Shown here: in pieces, positions 43,034-49,844 of the stretch
Layout: the number at the start of each line of letters is the position of its first letter
Position numbering within the stretch: position 1 is the first letter of the stretch
DNA from: Candidatus Methanoperedens sp.
GTDB lineage: Archaea; Halobacteriota; Methanosarcinia; Methanosarcinales; Methanoperedenaceae
Assembly (NCBI GenBank): GCA_030650845.1
Contig: JAUSDC010000181.1
Span: forward strand, 1-52,014
Direction: 5' to 3'
DNA length: 52,014 nt
Notes under the pieces: generated by a model
Told to the model about the DNA's origin: nothing
Seen by the model: the letters and a program-made list of their open reading frames with translations, nothing else
Database searches by the model: none
Program-made: the position numbers and the translations under genes

Positions 43034-44071
43034 TCAATTACCTCTTTTTTTGCTCGGTTCATGTTTGCCCGAAGCGCAGCTCTGGAACGTGCTATCGCGA
43101 AGTATTGTTCCATTCCTGTTAAAAAGCACCACTCTTTTGCCAGATAGATCCACCGCCTTATCAAGCCCGGTATCTATAAGTGGGTTTTCTGGAGAGGCAT
43201 CGATCATTTCCTGCACTGTCAGATAACCGCTATCTTTCAGGATAACTGGATAAGACCATTTCAGTATCAAACCCGGAAGCCCTGATATTATTACATCGGC
43301 CTTTTCTTTTGCAGCAGAAAGACCACGGGTTATGTCGCTTCCTATGAGTATTATTGTATAGCCAGGAAACAGCATGTGTGAAAACCTTACTCCGAGACGT
43401 CCTGTTGTCAGGACCATTCTGTCTGCCTGCCTTATGAGTTCTTCTTTCATTTCTCCCAGATGCTCATTCCATGGTTCAACAAAACCAGTAGTACCAAGAA
43501 TTGATACCCCGCCGGTTATGCCCACCTGTGCGTTCAGCGTCTTTTTTGCTATCTCCTCACCTTCTGGAACTGATATTTCAACGCATGCACCTTTAAGACC
43601 CGTTTCAGCCAACGCCTCCTTTACAGCCTCTTCAATCTGGCGCATGGGGGACGGATTTATTGCGGATATGCCTTTTTTTGAACCTATTCCCCTGCCTGCT
43701 TTGATAATTATTCTATCACATTCTCTTGCTTTCGCCACGATCTCCATTCTTCCCGTGGCATCCGAGGCGTGATCTCCTGGATCCTTGATAGCAGAGGCTT
43801 TCCCGTTGTTCGCCCTGACCTGAAGAAGAACACGAATACCGGATGGCGTGGGAACAGAGACTTCTGAAATGCACTCTTTTAAAGAAAGGATAGATGCCTT
43901 TACTGCCGCGGCTGCAGTAGTTCCAGTTGTGAAGCCGCGCCTTAGAAGCGAACCATCTGAAAGTATGACATAACATCCGCTACGAACGCGCATTTCCAGC
44001 TCTTCAACAGGCATATTTGCCTTTTTTATCCATTCTTCAGGGATTTCAAAATTGTTGACAGGATCTATCAT
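43034..44071 (-). CDS. cbiD: Cobalt-precorrin-5B C1-methyltransferase CbiD
   Basis: A 345-residue enzyme of the CbiD family. LLRRGFTTGTTAAAAVKASIL is the diagnostic N-terminus, with DPGDHASDATGRMEIVA, GRGIGSKKGISAINPSPM, and TTGRLGVRFSHMLFPGYTIILIGS further on. It acts just before CbiE in the anaerobic corrin path, and cobamides are needed by the methyltransferases of methane metabolism. It precedes cbiE with two bases between them. Confidence 0.95.
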   Translation of the reverse strand: MIDPVNNFEIPEEWIKKANMPVEELEMRVRSGCYVILSDGSLLRRGFTTGTTAAAAVKASILSLKECISEVSVPTPSGIRVLLQVRANNGKASAIKDPGDHASDATGRMEIVAKARECDRIIIKAGRGIGSKKGISAINPSPMRQIEEAVKEALAETGLKGACVEISVPEGEEIAKKTLNAQVGITGGVSILGTTGFVEPWNEHLGEMKEELIRQADRMVLTTGRLGVRFSHMLFPGYTIILIGSDITRGLSAAKEKADVIISGLPGLILKWSYPVILKDSGYLTVQEMIDASPENPLIDTGLDKAVDLSGKRVVLFNRNGTILRDSTFQSCASGKHEPSKKRGN

Positions 44072-44108
44072 TTCAATCTAGTTTACAGTAGCTTTTTATT
44101 ATCAAATC

Positions 44109-45821
44109 TCAGCTTCTCTTGAACAGCTTATCCAGCGCTTCCCTGTTAAAAGACACCATCGTGGGTCTTCCATGAGGACAGGTATAAGGGTTCTCGGTCA
44201 TGAATAGCTGCTCTAACAGGCGCTCCATCTGTTCATAGGTGCAGTTCGCTCCAGCCTTTATCGCTCCTCTACAGGCGATACTTTTTGTTACGCGATCAAA
44301 GATCCCTGTCTCGTCTTTTATTTTTCCTTCTGAAAGTATGTCAATTATAATATCATGTACTAGCCCTGGATCTTCAAGCTTTCCCAGCACACTGGGGACT
44401 GCGACTATTGCAAATGCATCAGGTCCGAATACAGATATCTGAAAGCCGAATTCTTCAAGATAAGGAATGCATTCTTTCATCAGGACCTTCTCTTTTGGAT
44501 CAAGGTCAAGGTTTATGGGGACAATAAGCTCCTGCGAATCTGTGCGCTTTGAACCACGTACCTGTTCAAAAAGAATGCGTTCATGGGCTGCATGCTGGTC
44601 TATTATCACGAGGCCATCTTTTGTTTCCGCAACTACATACAGCGCATCTACCTGTCCCAGGACTTTTATGTGGGGTTTGTTTACATTCTCCCCGCTCCTC
44701 AGTTCAGTGCGCTGCAACCGCCTCTGGGTATCCTTCACAGGCGCCCTGAATTGCGGCCCTTCTTCCCTGACCATGGTTGGACTGTCGATCTTATCATAAA
44801 GAAGCGATTGTGTGGTTTTAACGGGTGGTACAAGGTCCTTATCTAAAAGCGCTTCATTCACAGCCAGAGTTAGCGCTTCTGCTATTTCCCATTCATGGCT
44901 CAGACGAACCTGGTTCTTTGTTGGATGAACATTCACGTCCACTTCTGCTGTGTCCACCGATATATTTAACACTGCAATGGGAAAGCGTCCCTGCGGTAAG
45001 AGGGTACCATATCCTTTTCGAAGGGCAAAGCTAAGAGCCCTTGACGTGACGTTCCTGCTGTTGATATAGAACGACTGGGCATCCATGTTCCCGCGGGTGA
45101 TCTCAGGTTTTGAGACAGTTCCGGTAATATTGGCAAAACGCGAATTGAAATTAACAGGAAGCATGGACCTTGACACTTCCTGCCCGTAGATTTGGAGTAT
45201 TGTTTCATTTAGCTGGGAGGCAGGAGAACGAATTAGTTCTTTCCCGTTATGGAGCAATGAAAAGCTCACATTATTATGACCCAGCGCGTTCTTTGTCACC
45301 ATATCTACGATGTGAGAAAGCTCGGTACTATCGGATTTCAGGTATTTTTTCCTTGCAGGTGTATTAAAGAAAAGCTCTTCAACAGTGACAGAAGTCCCGT
45401 CAGGTGCGCCTGTATCAATTATGCGAACTAATTTTCCTCCGTGGACAATGACCCTTGTGCCAGCAAGTTCATCTTTCGTTTTTGTGACTATCTCCACTTT
45501 TGCCACAGAGGTGATCGAGGATAATGCTTCCCCTCTGAATCCCATTGTCAATACATTCTCGATATCTTCTATCCTGTGTATCTTGCTTGTGGAATGCTTC
45601 ACAAAGGAAAGCGTTGCGTCTTCCCTGTCCATCCCGCAGCCGTTGTCTGTAACACGAATGAGCTTTTTTCCACCATTTTTGACATCTATCTTTATGTCTG
45701 TCGCGCCTGCATCAATGCTATTCTCAATGAGTTCCTTGACTATTGATGCGGGGCGCTCGATCACTTCGCCTGCTGCTATCTTGTTAACTGTGGCTTCGTC
45801 GAGGATGCGGATAGTTGGCAT
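44109..45821 (-). CDS. mutL: DNA mismatch repair protein MutL
   Basis: A 570-residue GHKL ATPase. The N-terminal motifs are ELIENSIDAGATDI, DNGCGMDREDA, FRGEALSSI and NTPARKKYLKS; the middle linker is short; the C-terminal dimerisation domain includes IIDQHAAHERILFE and ends with CPHGRPTMVSF, close to the zinc-site motifs of MutL endonucleases. I do not see the DQHAx2Ex4E motif in full strength except QHAAHERILFE, so nicking activity is likely. mutS is not in the window; mutL occurs in Methanosarcinales by bacterial transfer (family knowledge). Confidence 0.96.
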   Translation of the reverse strand: MPTIRILDEATVNKIAAGEVIERPASIVKELIENSIDAGATDIKIDVKNGGKKLIRVTDNGCGMDREDATLSFVKHSTSKIHRIEDIENVLTMGFRGEALSSITSVAKVEIVTKTKDELAGTRVIVHGGKLVRIIDTGAPDGTSVTVEELFFNTPARKKYLKSDSTELSHIVDMVTKNALGHNNVSFSLLHNGKELIRSPASQLNETILQIYGQEVSRSMLPVNFNSRFANITGTVSKPEITRGNMDAQSFYINSRNVTSRALSFALRKGYGTLLPQGRFPIAVLNISVDTAEVDVNVHPTKNQVRLSHEWEIAEALTLAVNEALLDKDLVPPVKTTQSLLYDKIDSPTMVREEGPQFRAPVKDTQRRLQRTELRSGENVNKPHIKVLGQVDALYVVAETKDGLVIIDQHAAHERILFEQVRGSKRTDSQELIVPINLDLDPKEKVLMKECIPYLEEFGFQISVFGPDAFAIVAVPSVLGKLEDPGLVHDIIIDILSEGKIKDETGIFDRVTKSIACRGAIKAGANCTYEQMERLLEQLFMTENPYTCPHGRPTMVSFNREALDKLFKRS

Positions 45822-46132
45822 GTTTTTTATTATATGTTGTGATAGCTATTTACTGTTTCGAGTGGTAAAGATACGAAATCCGTGCGTATCCGTGTGATAT
45901 GTGCAATCCGTGTTCCTTCGGAAGCGCCAGAAATTTATAACTCTTTAAATATTAATTCCCCGGCGCCGATACGTCCAAGCGAAACAACCTCACATTAAAA
46001 TTGAAAAACCACAGAGTTCACACATATTTTAACAGGGTCGGCGCTTTGAAGAATCGGAAGCGACCGCATGGCAATCCCTCCCCGCGTCCGCATCAAAGAG
46101 TTTATCAATATCAAGCATGAATAACAAAACAT
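45822..46132. other. Gene-free stretch with a hairpin-repeat remnant
   Basis: About 310 bases upstream of mutL. It contains the right half of the ATCCGTG repeat and a GC-rich GCGCC...GGCGCC stem-loop. The remainder, including TCCCCGCGTCCGC, has no coding support. Confidence 0.45.
45871..45970. repeat. ATCCGTG hairpin repeat, copy 1 (half)
   Basis: ATACGAAATCCGTGCGTATC is identical to part of copy 2 near 47273, and the following ~30 bases differ at only a few positions. Next comes GCGCC-AT-rich-GGCGCC, which also has a counterpart after copy 2. The left hairpin arm is missing. Confidence 0.65.
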
Positions 46133-46369
46133 ATGGAATATTTGAACAACATAGACTTGAAGATTAATGAAATCTATCTGAAACATGCTGAGGAGCTTGA
46201 AAAAGAACATGAGGGAGACATTGTTGCTATTGATTTTGTTAAAGAGACCATAGTTGGGGTTTTGAAACAGGAAAATATTCCAGAATAGCTTAAGAATCTC
46301 AAGAAAACTAAAAATACCGTTGCTTTTAGAAAAATTGGCTCCAAAGAAGCTGTGTACCGTTTCAGGTGA
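46133..46369 (+). pseudogene. Frameshifted small protein resembling DUF5678
   Basis: The first frame gives MEYLNNIDLKINEIYLKHAE then EGDIVAIDFVKETIVG and stops at 46288. A second frame from 46295 continues NLKKTKNTVAFRKIGSKEAVYRFR. The two halves together match the second copy at 46692-46949 (GKIIAIDV ... FMRRVGKNPATVRLR). A frameshift has split the gene. It precedes a retropepsin-like remnant. Confidence 0.6.
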
Positions 46370-46396
46370 ATCCTTGAGCCAAGAAATTTTATATGA

Positions 46397-46657
46397 TTAT
46401 ATAGATTCCGGGCTATTCCCAGAGAGCTCTGGGAGAAGCACGAATTATCTCATTATTACCCTGTTAGAATACAGAGTGTCACAGGGCTATCATGGTCGTA
46501 CATCGATACCATAAAAATTGAAATCTTTGGTGACAGGCATGAGGTTCCTGCTGTTATGTCGGATGACCCGGAGATTCTGATCGGTATGGAGATCCTTAAA
46601 AACTATATTATTTGCTTTGATGGTATTAAAAAAAGAGTTGCGGTCAGGAAAAGATAA
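46397..46657 (+). pseudogene. Retropepsin-like protease remnant, N-terminus lost
   Basis: 86 residues are readable after an in-frame stop: LYRFRAIPRELWEKHE, then YIDTIKIEIFGDRHEVPAVM and DPEILIGMEILKNYIICFDGIKKRVAV. The LIGMEIL-x5-ICFDG block is the second-half motif of retropepsin-like aspartic proteases. The active-site DTG region and a start codon are absent. Confidence 0.55.
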
Positions 46658-46691
46658 TTAAAAGCTTCAGCATTGAGAACCGATCAGCATA

Positions 46692-46949
46692 ATGATGTCA
46701 TATCAACGCGATTTCTTCCAGAAAATAGCAAGGAAGGATTATTAAGCATAAACCCACAGGGAAGAATGGGAGAAACTGTATAGTGGAAAGATCATTGCCA
46801 TAGATGTTGAAGATAATAACCTCGCTTCTGTTGGTGAAAACATTGGCAATGTTGATATCGAGGCCAGGAAAAAGCGACCTGGTCACAGGCTTTTCATGCG
46901 GAGGGTAGGTAAGAATCCAGCTACTGTCAGATTAAGGAAATATGCCTGA
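46692..46949 (+). pseudogene. Second DUF5678-like small protein with two in-frame stops
   Basis: MMSYQRDFFQKIARKDY is followed by TAA, one codon and TAA, then the same frame continues THREEWEKLYSGKIIAIDVE and ends RRVGKNPATVRLRKYA. Apart from the two stops the frame is whole, so decay is recent or the stops define a new start. Confidence 0.6.
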
Positions 46950-47046
46950 AAAATCTACTTATCTTGATACGGGTTCGGATACTGTGGTCATACCAAGGGA
47001 ATGGATGAATATTCAATTACCTTTGATGGCAGGAACTCGAATTTAA
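46942..47046 (+). pseudogene. Retropepsin-like protease remnant, C-terminus lost
   Basis: MPEKSTYLDTGSDTVVIPREW contains the DTGSD active site of aspartic proteases. The frame ends after 34 residues, so the second half is gone. The ATG overlaps the end of the preceding small gene, as expected for a translationally coupled pair. Confidence 0.55.
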
Positions 47047-47063
47047 CTATAACAATAAACACT

Positions 47064-47100
47064 CTCCCCGCGTCTTCTGTTCGCGCTCTGGGGCGGGGAG
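47064..47100. repeat. GC-rich hairpin
   Basis: CTCCCCGC at 47064-47071 and GCGGGGAG at 47093-47100 pair perfectly around a 21-base loop. It stands directly after the truncated protease frame and may mark the break point. Confidence 0.45.
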
Positions 47101-47194
47101 GGATGTATGGGTGGGTTGGCTGAGGAAGTGACGAGGGGAGGTTCTAATTTTGGAGAATCTTATAGTTTCAAGGCTCTGCTTTTTGAAAATAAAA

Positions 47195-47375
47195 AACCGC
47201 AGATGAACGCGGATGAACGCAGATTTACCACGACGGGGAACACAGATGACGCGGATCTGGCGGATTTCCACGGATACGAAATCCGTGCGTATCCGTGTGA
47301 TCTGTGCAATCTGTGTTCCGTCGGATGCGCCGGATAATTATAACAATCTAACAATTAAAATCCGGCGCCGTCCCC
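47195..47375. repeat. ATCCGTG hairpin repeat, copy 2 (full)
   Basis: A long imperfect hairpin: CGACGG...AACACAGAT (from 47231) pairs with ATCTGTGTTCCGTCG (to about 47323), with inner CACGGATACG/CGTATCCGTG. A second stem GCGCCGGAT / ATCCGGCGC follows at about 47327-47370. Upstream GCAGATGAACGC words also repeat. This stretch fills the gene-free interval before the next fragment. Confidence 0.65.
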
Positions 47376-47829
47376 GAAGCCACCGCATTTTTTAATCCGA
47401 ATAGAAGGGCACTGGAAGACCGGGACAAATCCGACCTGGAGGGATACAGTAAGGCGAACGCTTGCGCAGTACAGCATTTTTTACCAGGAGGAGAAGGGGA
47501 GCGGGATATGGTATCTCAGGGAAGAAAAGCCTATTGGGGAATTTGACCCTGAGAAAAATCCGAATCCGGCGCATGAAGATGTTCAGGGGATGCTGCTTGA
47601 ATTAGGGAAGATATACGGTTATGAGACCTCGGCTGCGATCAATGATGCCAAGAAGAAATTTATGAATATGCCCATTGATAAGATGGGCAAGTTTGATAAA
47701 GAGATAGGGCGCAGCCTTTTCAGAGATATAAAAGGGATTTGCAGGGCAAAGACTTATGAACCGCTGATCAATCTCTACAATCTGGCGAAGGAGCATAATT
47801 TACAGAAGACGGAATTTTTTGGGGAGTAA
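47357..47829 (+). pseudogene. Start-less gene of unknown function (QYSIFYQE family)
   Basis: One frame is open from about 47357 to the TAA at 47829, but has no usable start until ATG 47590. The translation runs EGHWKTGTNPTWRDTV, AQYSIFYQEEKGSGIWYLREEKP and MLLELGKIYGYETSAAIND, ending LQKTEFFGE. Coding character clearly extends before 47590. A decayed fragment of the same gene lies at 48753. I do not recognise the family. It may be a remnant, or use a non-standard start. Confidence 0.5.
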
Positions 47830-47928
47830 AGGGCAATGAAATTTTTAATTTTCTTCACATTATTTTGAAATTTTTGCAGTCTAGGTTTTCTTATAATCGA
47901 GAGGGGAGTTCAAAGAATCCCAATCATA

Positions 47929-47943
47929 TGTACATATTGTACA
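47929..47943. promoter_or_regulatory. Paired TGTACA sites before the BglII-like gene
   Basis: TGTACA at 47929-47934 and at 47938-47943, nine bases apart, about 50 bases before the nuclease ATG and just ahead of a TTTTTAAAATATAT box A. Confidence 0.5.
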
Positions 47944-47990
47944 GAAAATAATATTTTGATTTGATCCTTTTTAAAATATATAACTGGATC

Positions 47991-48494
47991 ATGAAATTTA
48001 AAGAAGAATATTTTTTTTGTAGTCCGCGCTTACTTCGTAATGTTGACGAAGTTCATGAAATATTTTCGTGCATCGATTCCATAAAATGGAAGCCTGATTT
48101 TGAAATTCAGCATTACGGTGCTGAATATAAACATCAAACAGCATACAATAAGGCATTTGATGCTGAATTTTTCAAATATAATTGGCGGCCACAACCAACG
48201 CTTTGTGAAAATCCAAAATTGATCGGTGATTATCAGAAAAACGATATTTTTGTTGAGATTCAATTTGGAAACAGTGCAACCATCTATCGTGATTATTATA
48301 AATTCCATTTTGGATTGACAAAAAATCTTTTGTCTTTAGCAGTTTTGATTGTTCCCACGAAACCAAAAGACTTTTTTCCAACTCGTCCTGCCAGTGTAAA
48401 CAACATGGCTGAATTTGATTTTGCATATCGGTATTTCAAATTATTACCCATTCCTGTACCGATACTTTTGTTAGGATTGCTTCCTGAAAATTAA
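47991..48494 (+). CDS. BglII-family restriction endonuclease-like protein
   Basis: A 167-residue protein from the ATG at 47991 (MKFKEEYFFCSPRLL). The central IFVEIQFGNSATIYRDYYKFHFGL resembles the BglII/BstYI catalytic strand, where E-x-Q coordinates metal, and the following ..FGN...RDYYKF is a family hallmark. Upstream acidic residues (FDAEFFKY; KNDIFVE) can complete the site. No methyltransferase gene is adjacent, so it is an orphan nuclease or part of a different system. The gene is AT-rich compared with the core of the window. Confidence 0.65.
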   Translation: MKFKEEYFFCSPRLLRNVDEVHEIFSCIDSIKWKPDFEIQHYGAEYKHQTAYNKAFDAEFFKYNWRPQPTLCENPKLIGDYQKNDIFVEIQFGNSATIYRDYYKFHFGLTKNLLSLAVLIVPTKPKDFFPTRPASVNNMAEFDFAYRYFKLLPIPVPILLLGLLPEN

Positions 48495-48507
48495 AATATG
48501 TGCATTA

Positions 48508-48531
48508 TGTACAGTAAATAAATTATGTACA
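48508..48531. promoter_or_regulatory. Paired TGTACA sites before the AbrB-type gene
   Basis: TGTACA at 48508-48513 and at 48526-48531, 18 bases apart, exactly twice the spacing before the nuclease gene. The second ends 18 bases before the ATG. Confidence 0.5.
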
Positions 48532-48549
48532 TGAAATTACTAAGAAAGC

Positions 48550-48732
48550 ATGGGTAAAAAATTCACTGTAAAAGCCCGCGCTCATCACGGTACAGATTCA
48601 CTGGATATTACAATACCAACACAGGTTTGCAAAGAAAATAAAATCAATGAAGGGGATGTCTTTTCTTTGGAAATTACAGATGAAGGAAAATTGACCGTTT
48701 TAAAATATACCCGAATTTTTGAAAATAAATGA
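48550..48732 (+). CDS. AbrB/SpoVT-type DNA-binding protein
   Basis: A 60-residue swapped-hairpin DNA-binding protein: FTVKARAHHGTDSLDITIPTQVCKENKINEGDVFSLEI has the SpoVT-AbrB strand-turn-helix (SLDITIPTQVCKE) and G-D-V-F-S-L-E strand. Such proteins act as antitoxins or regulators of restriction-like genes. Its own upstream region and that of the nuclease share TGTACA pairs, so it probably controls both. Confidence 0.82.
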   Translation: MGKKFTVKARAHHGTDSLDITIPTQVCKENKINEGDVFSLEITDEGKLTVLKYTRIFENK

Positions 48733-48752
48733 ACTTTTCCCAATAGTGTCAT

Positions 48753-48854
48753 ATGCACAAACCGCAGCAATACAGCATTTTTTATCAAGAGAGAAGGGGA
48801 GCAGGATATCGAAATGCGTTTAGAGAATTAAAAACCGTGGATTGGTGGGGATAG
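48753..48854 (+). pseudogene. Fragment of the QYSIFYQE gene
   Basis: ATG gives MHKPQQYSIFYQERRGAGYR and stops after 33 residues. The DNA from CAATACAGCATTTTTTATCA onwards matches the start of the larger remnant near 47483, except for a small deletion in the GAGGAGAAGG run that shifts the frame. It preserves the probable true N-terminus of that family. Confidence 0.5.
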
Positions 48855-48944
48855 CGAAAGGAGGGAGGGCCGTATGCAAGAAATAATGGTTGTAAGATCA
48901 AATAATCTCTTTGAAATGTACTTATAATAGTTACTAAATATTTA

Positions 48945-49841
48945 TCACATTTTCTCCCATTTTCTCTTAGAAATAATGGAATCTTTGATGCAATCTTCTA
49001 AGACTAAATCATATTTTGGCATAGAAAAAATATGAGTATTCATATCGAAAACGAAAATGCCCATATTAGATATTTGTTTACAGAAATTTGCTACATAATC
49101 TATTGAATCTTTGGAAAGATTTCCTTGGAAAATCTGCCAGAATAAATAGCTCAATTTTTGAGGGGAAATTTGATCACCATCAGAAATATCTAAATAATAT
49201 TGCATTTTTTTAGTTGCATGATATAATCCCTTAATTTTTCGTGTTAAATAGATATTATGTCTAAGAAGATTGACAACGTTATGTTCGGTTTTTGAGTTTC
49301 CAAGCAAGTCATCTTTAGCTTCTTTTATTATTTTCAATGATGTCAGTTTTTCATACGACATATCAAAGATTTGCATCCATGTATCTTGAGAAGTATCTTG
49401 TTTCAAATCTATTAAAGAATCTTTAGAAAATGTTCTAGCGGCAATCATTCCAAATAATATTACTTTCTCTCTATCCGTAATAGGTTTTGTTTTTTCTCCA
49501 ATTATAAAATATTCGCTATCCAAAAATGACATCAATGATTCTTCATTTAAGATATCCCTTTCTTTTTCAATAGTCCAAATCCCTTTTGCAGTGATCGTAT
49601 ACTTATCAATTTCATCGCTACTTTGAACTAATTTTTCCGATAGTAGAGTTTTTAATACATCTGTTGGAATATCGGATGATGATTTTGAAGATTCTCTTAG
49701 GATTTGTTGACGAGGTGTCAATGTTTTAATTCTTAACAGAGAAATTAAGACAGAATTTTTTTCTAATTTTCTATTTCTTTCGATGCTATCATATAAAAAA
49801 TTATAAAATTTGTTTAGAAAATGTAGAGTTTTTTCATCCAT
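48945..49841 (-). CDS. Unknown protein paired with the SMC-like ATPase
   Basis: A 298-residue, AT-rich, mainly helical protein. The N-terminal ~110 residues may include a winged helix (LKTLLSEKLVQSSDEIDKYTITAKGIWTIEKER), and the rest is helical with DREKVILFGMIAART. I recognise no family. It starts three bases after the ATPase gene, so the two are one unit. It could be an accessory such as a kleisin/wHTH partner (inference by context). Confidence 0.55.
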   Translation of the reverse strand: MDEKTLHFLNKFYNFLYDSIERNRKLEKNSVLISLLRIKTLTPRQQILRESSKSSSDIPTDVLKTLLSEKLVQSSDEIDKYTITAKGIWTIEKERDILNEESLMSFLDSEYFIIGEKTKPITDREKVILFGMIAARTFSKDSLIDLKQDTSQDTWMQIFDMSYEKLTSLKIIKEAKDDLLGNSKTEHNVVNLLRHNIYLTRKIKGLYHATKKMQYYLDISDGDQISPQKLSYLFWQIFQGNLSKDSIDYVANFCKQISNMGIFVFDMNTHIFSMPKYDLVLEDCIKDSIISKRKWEKM

Positions 49842-49844
49842 AAC

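Noticed and set aside
46692-46949. An intact small gene starting at an internal codon after the two stops
   Set aside because: No ATG, GTG or TTG with a ribosome site follows the stops before the conserved EEWEKL segment, so I call it a pseudogene.
47213-47395. Sixty-codon frame over the hairpin repeat
   Set aside because: It reads through repeated ATCCGTG words and stems; the peptide is Arg/Ile-rich without protein-like features.
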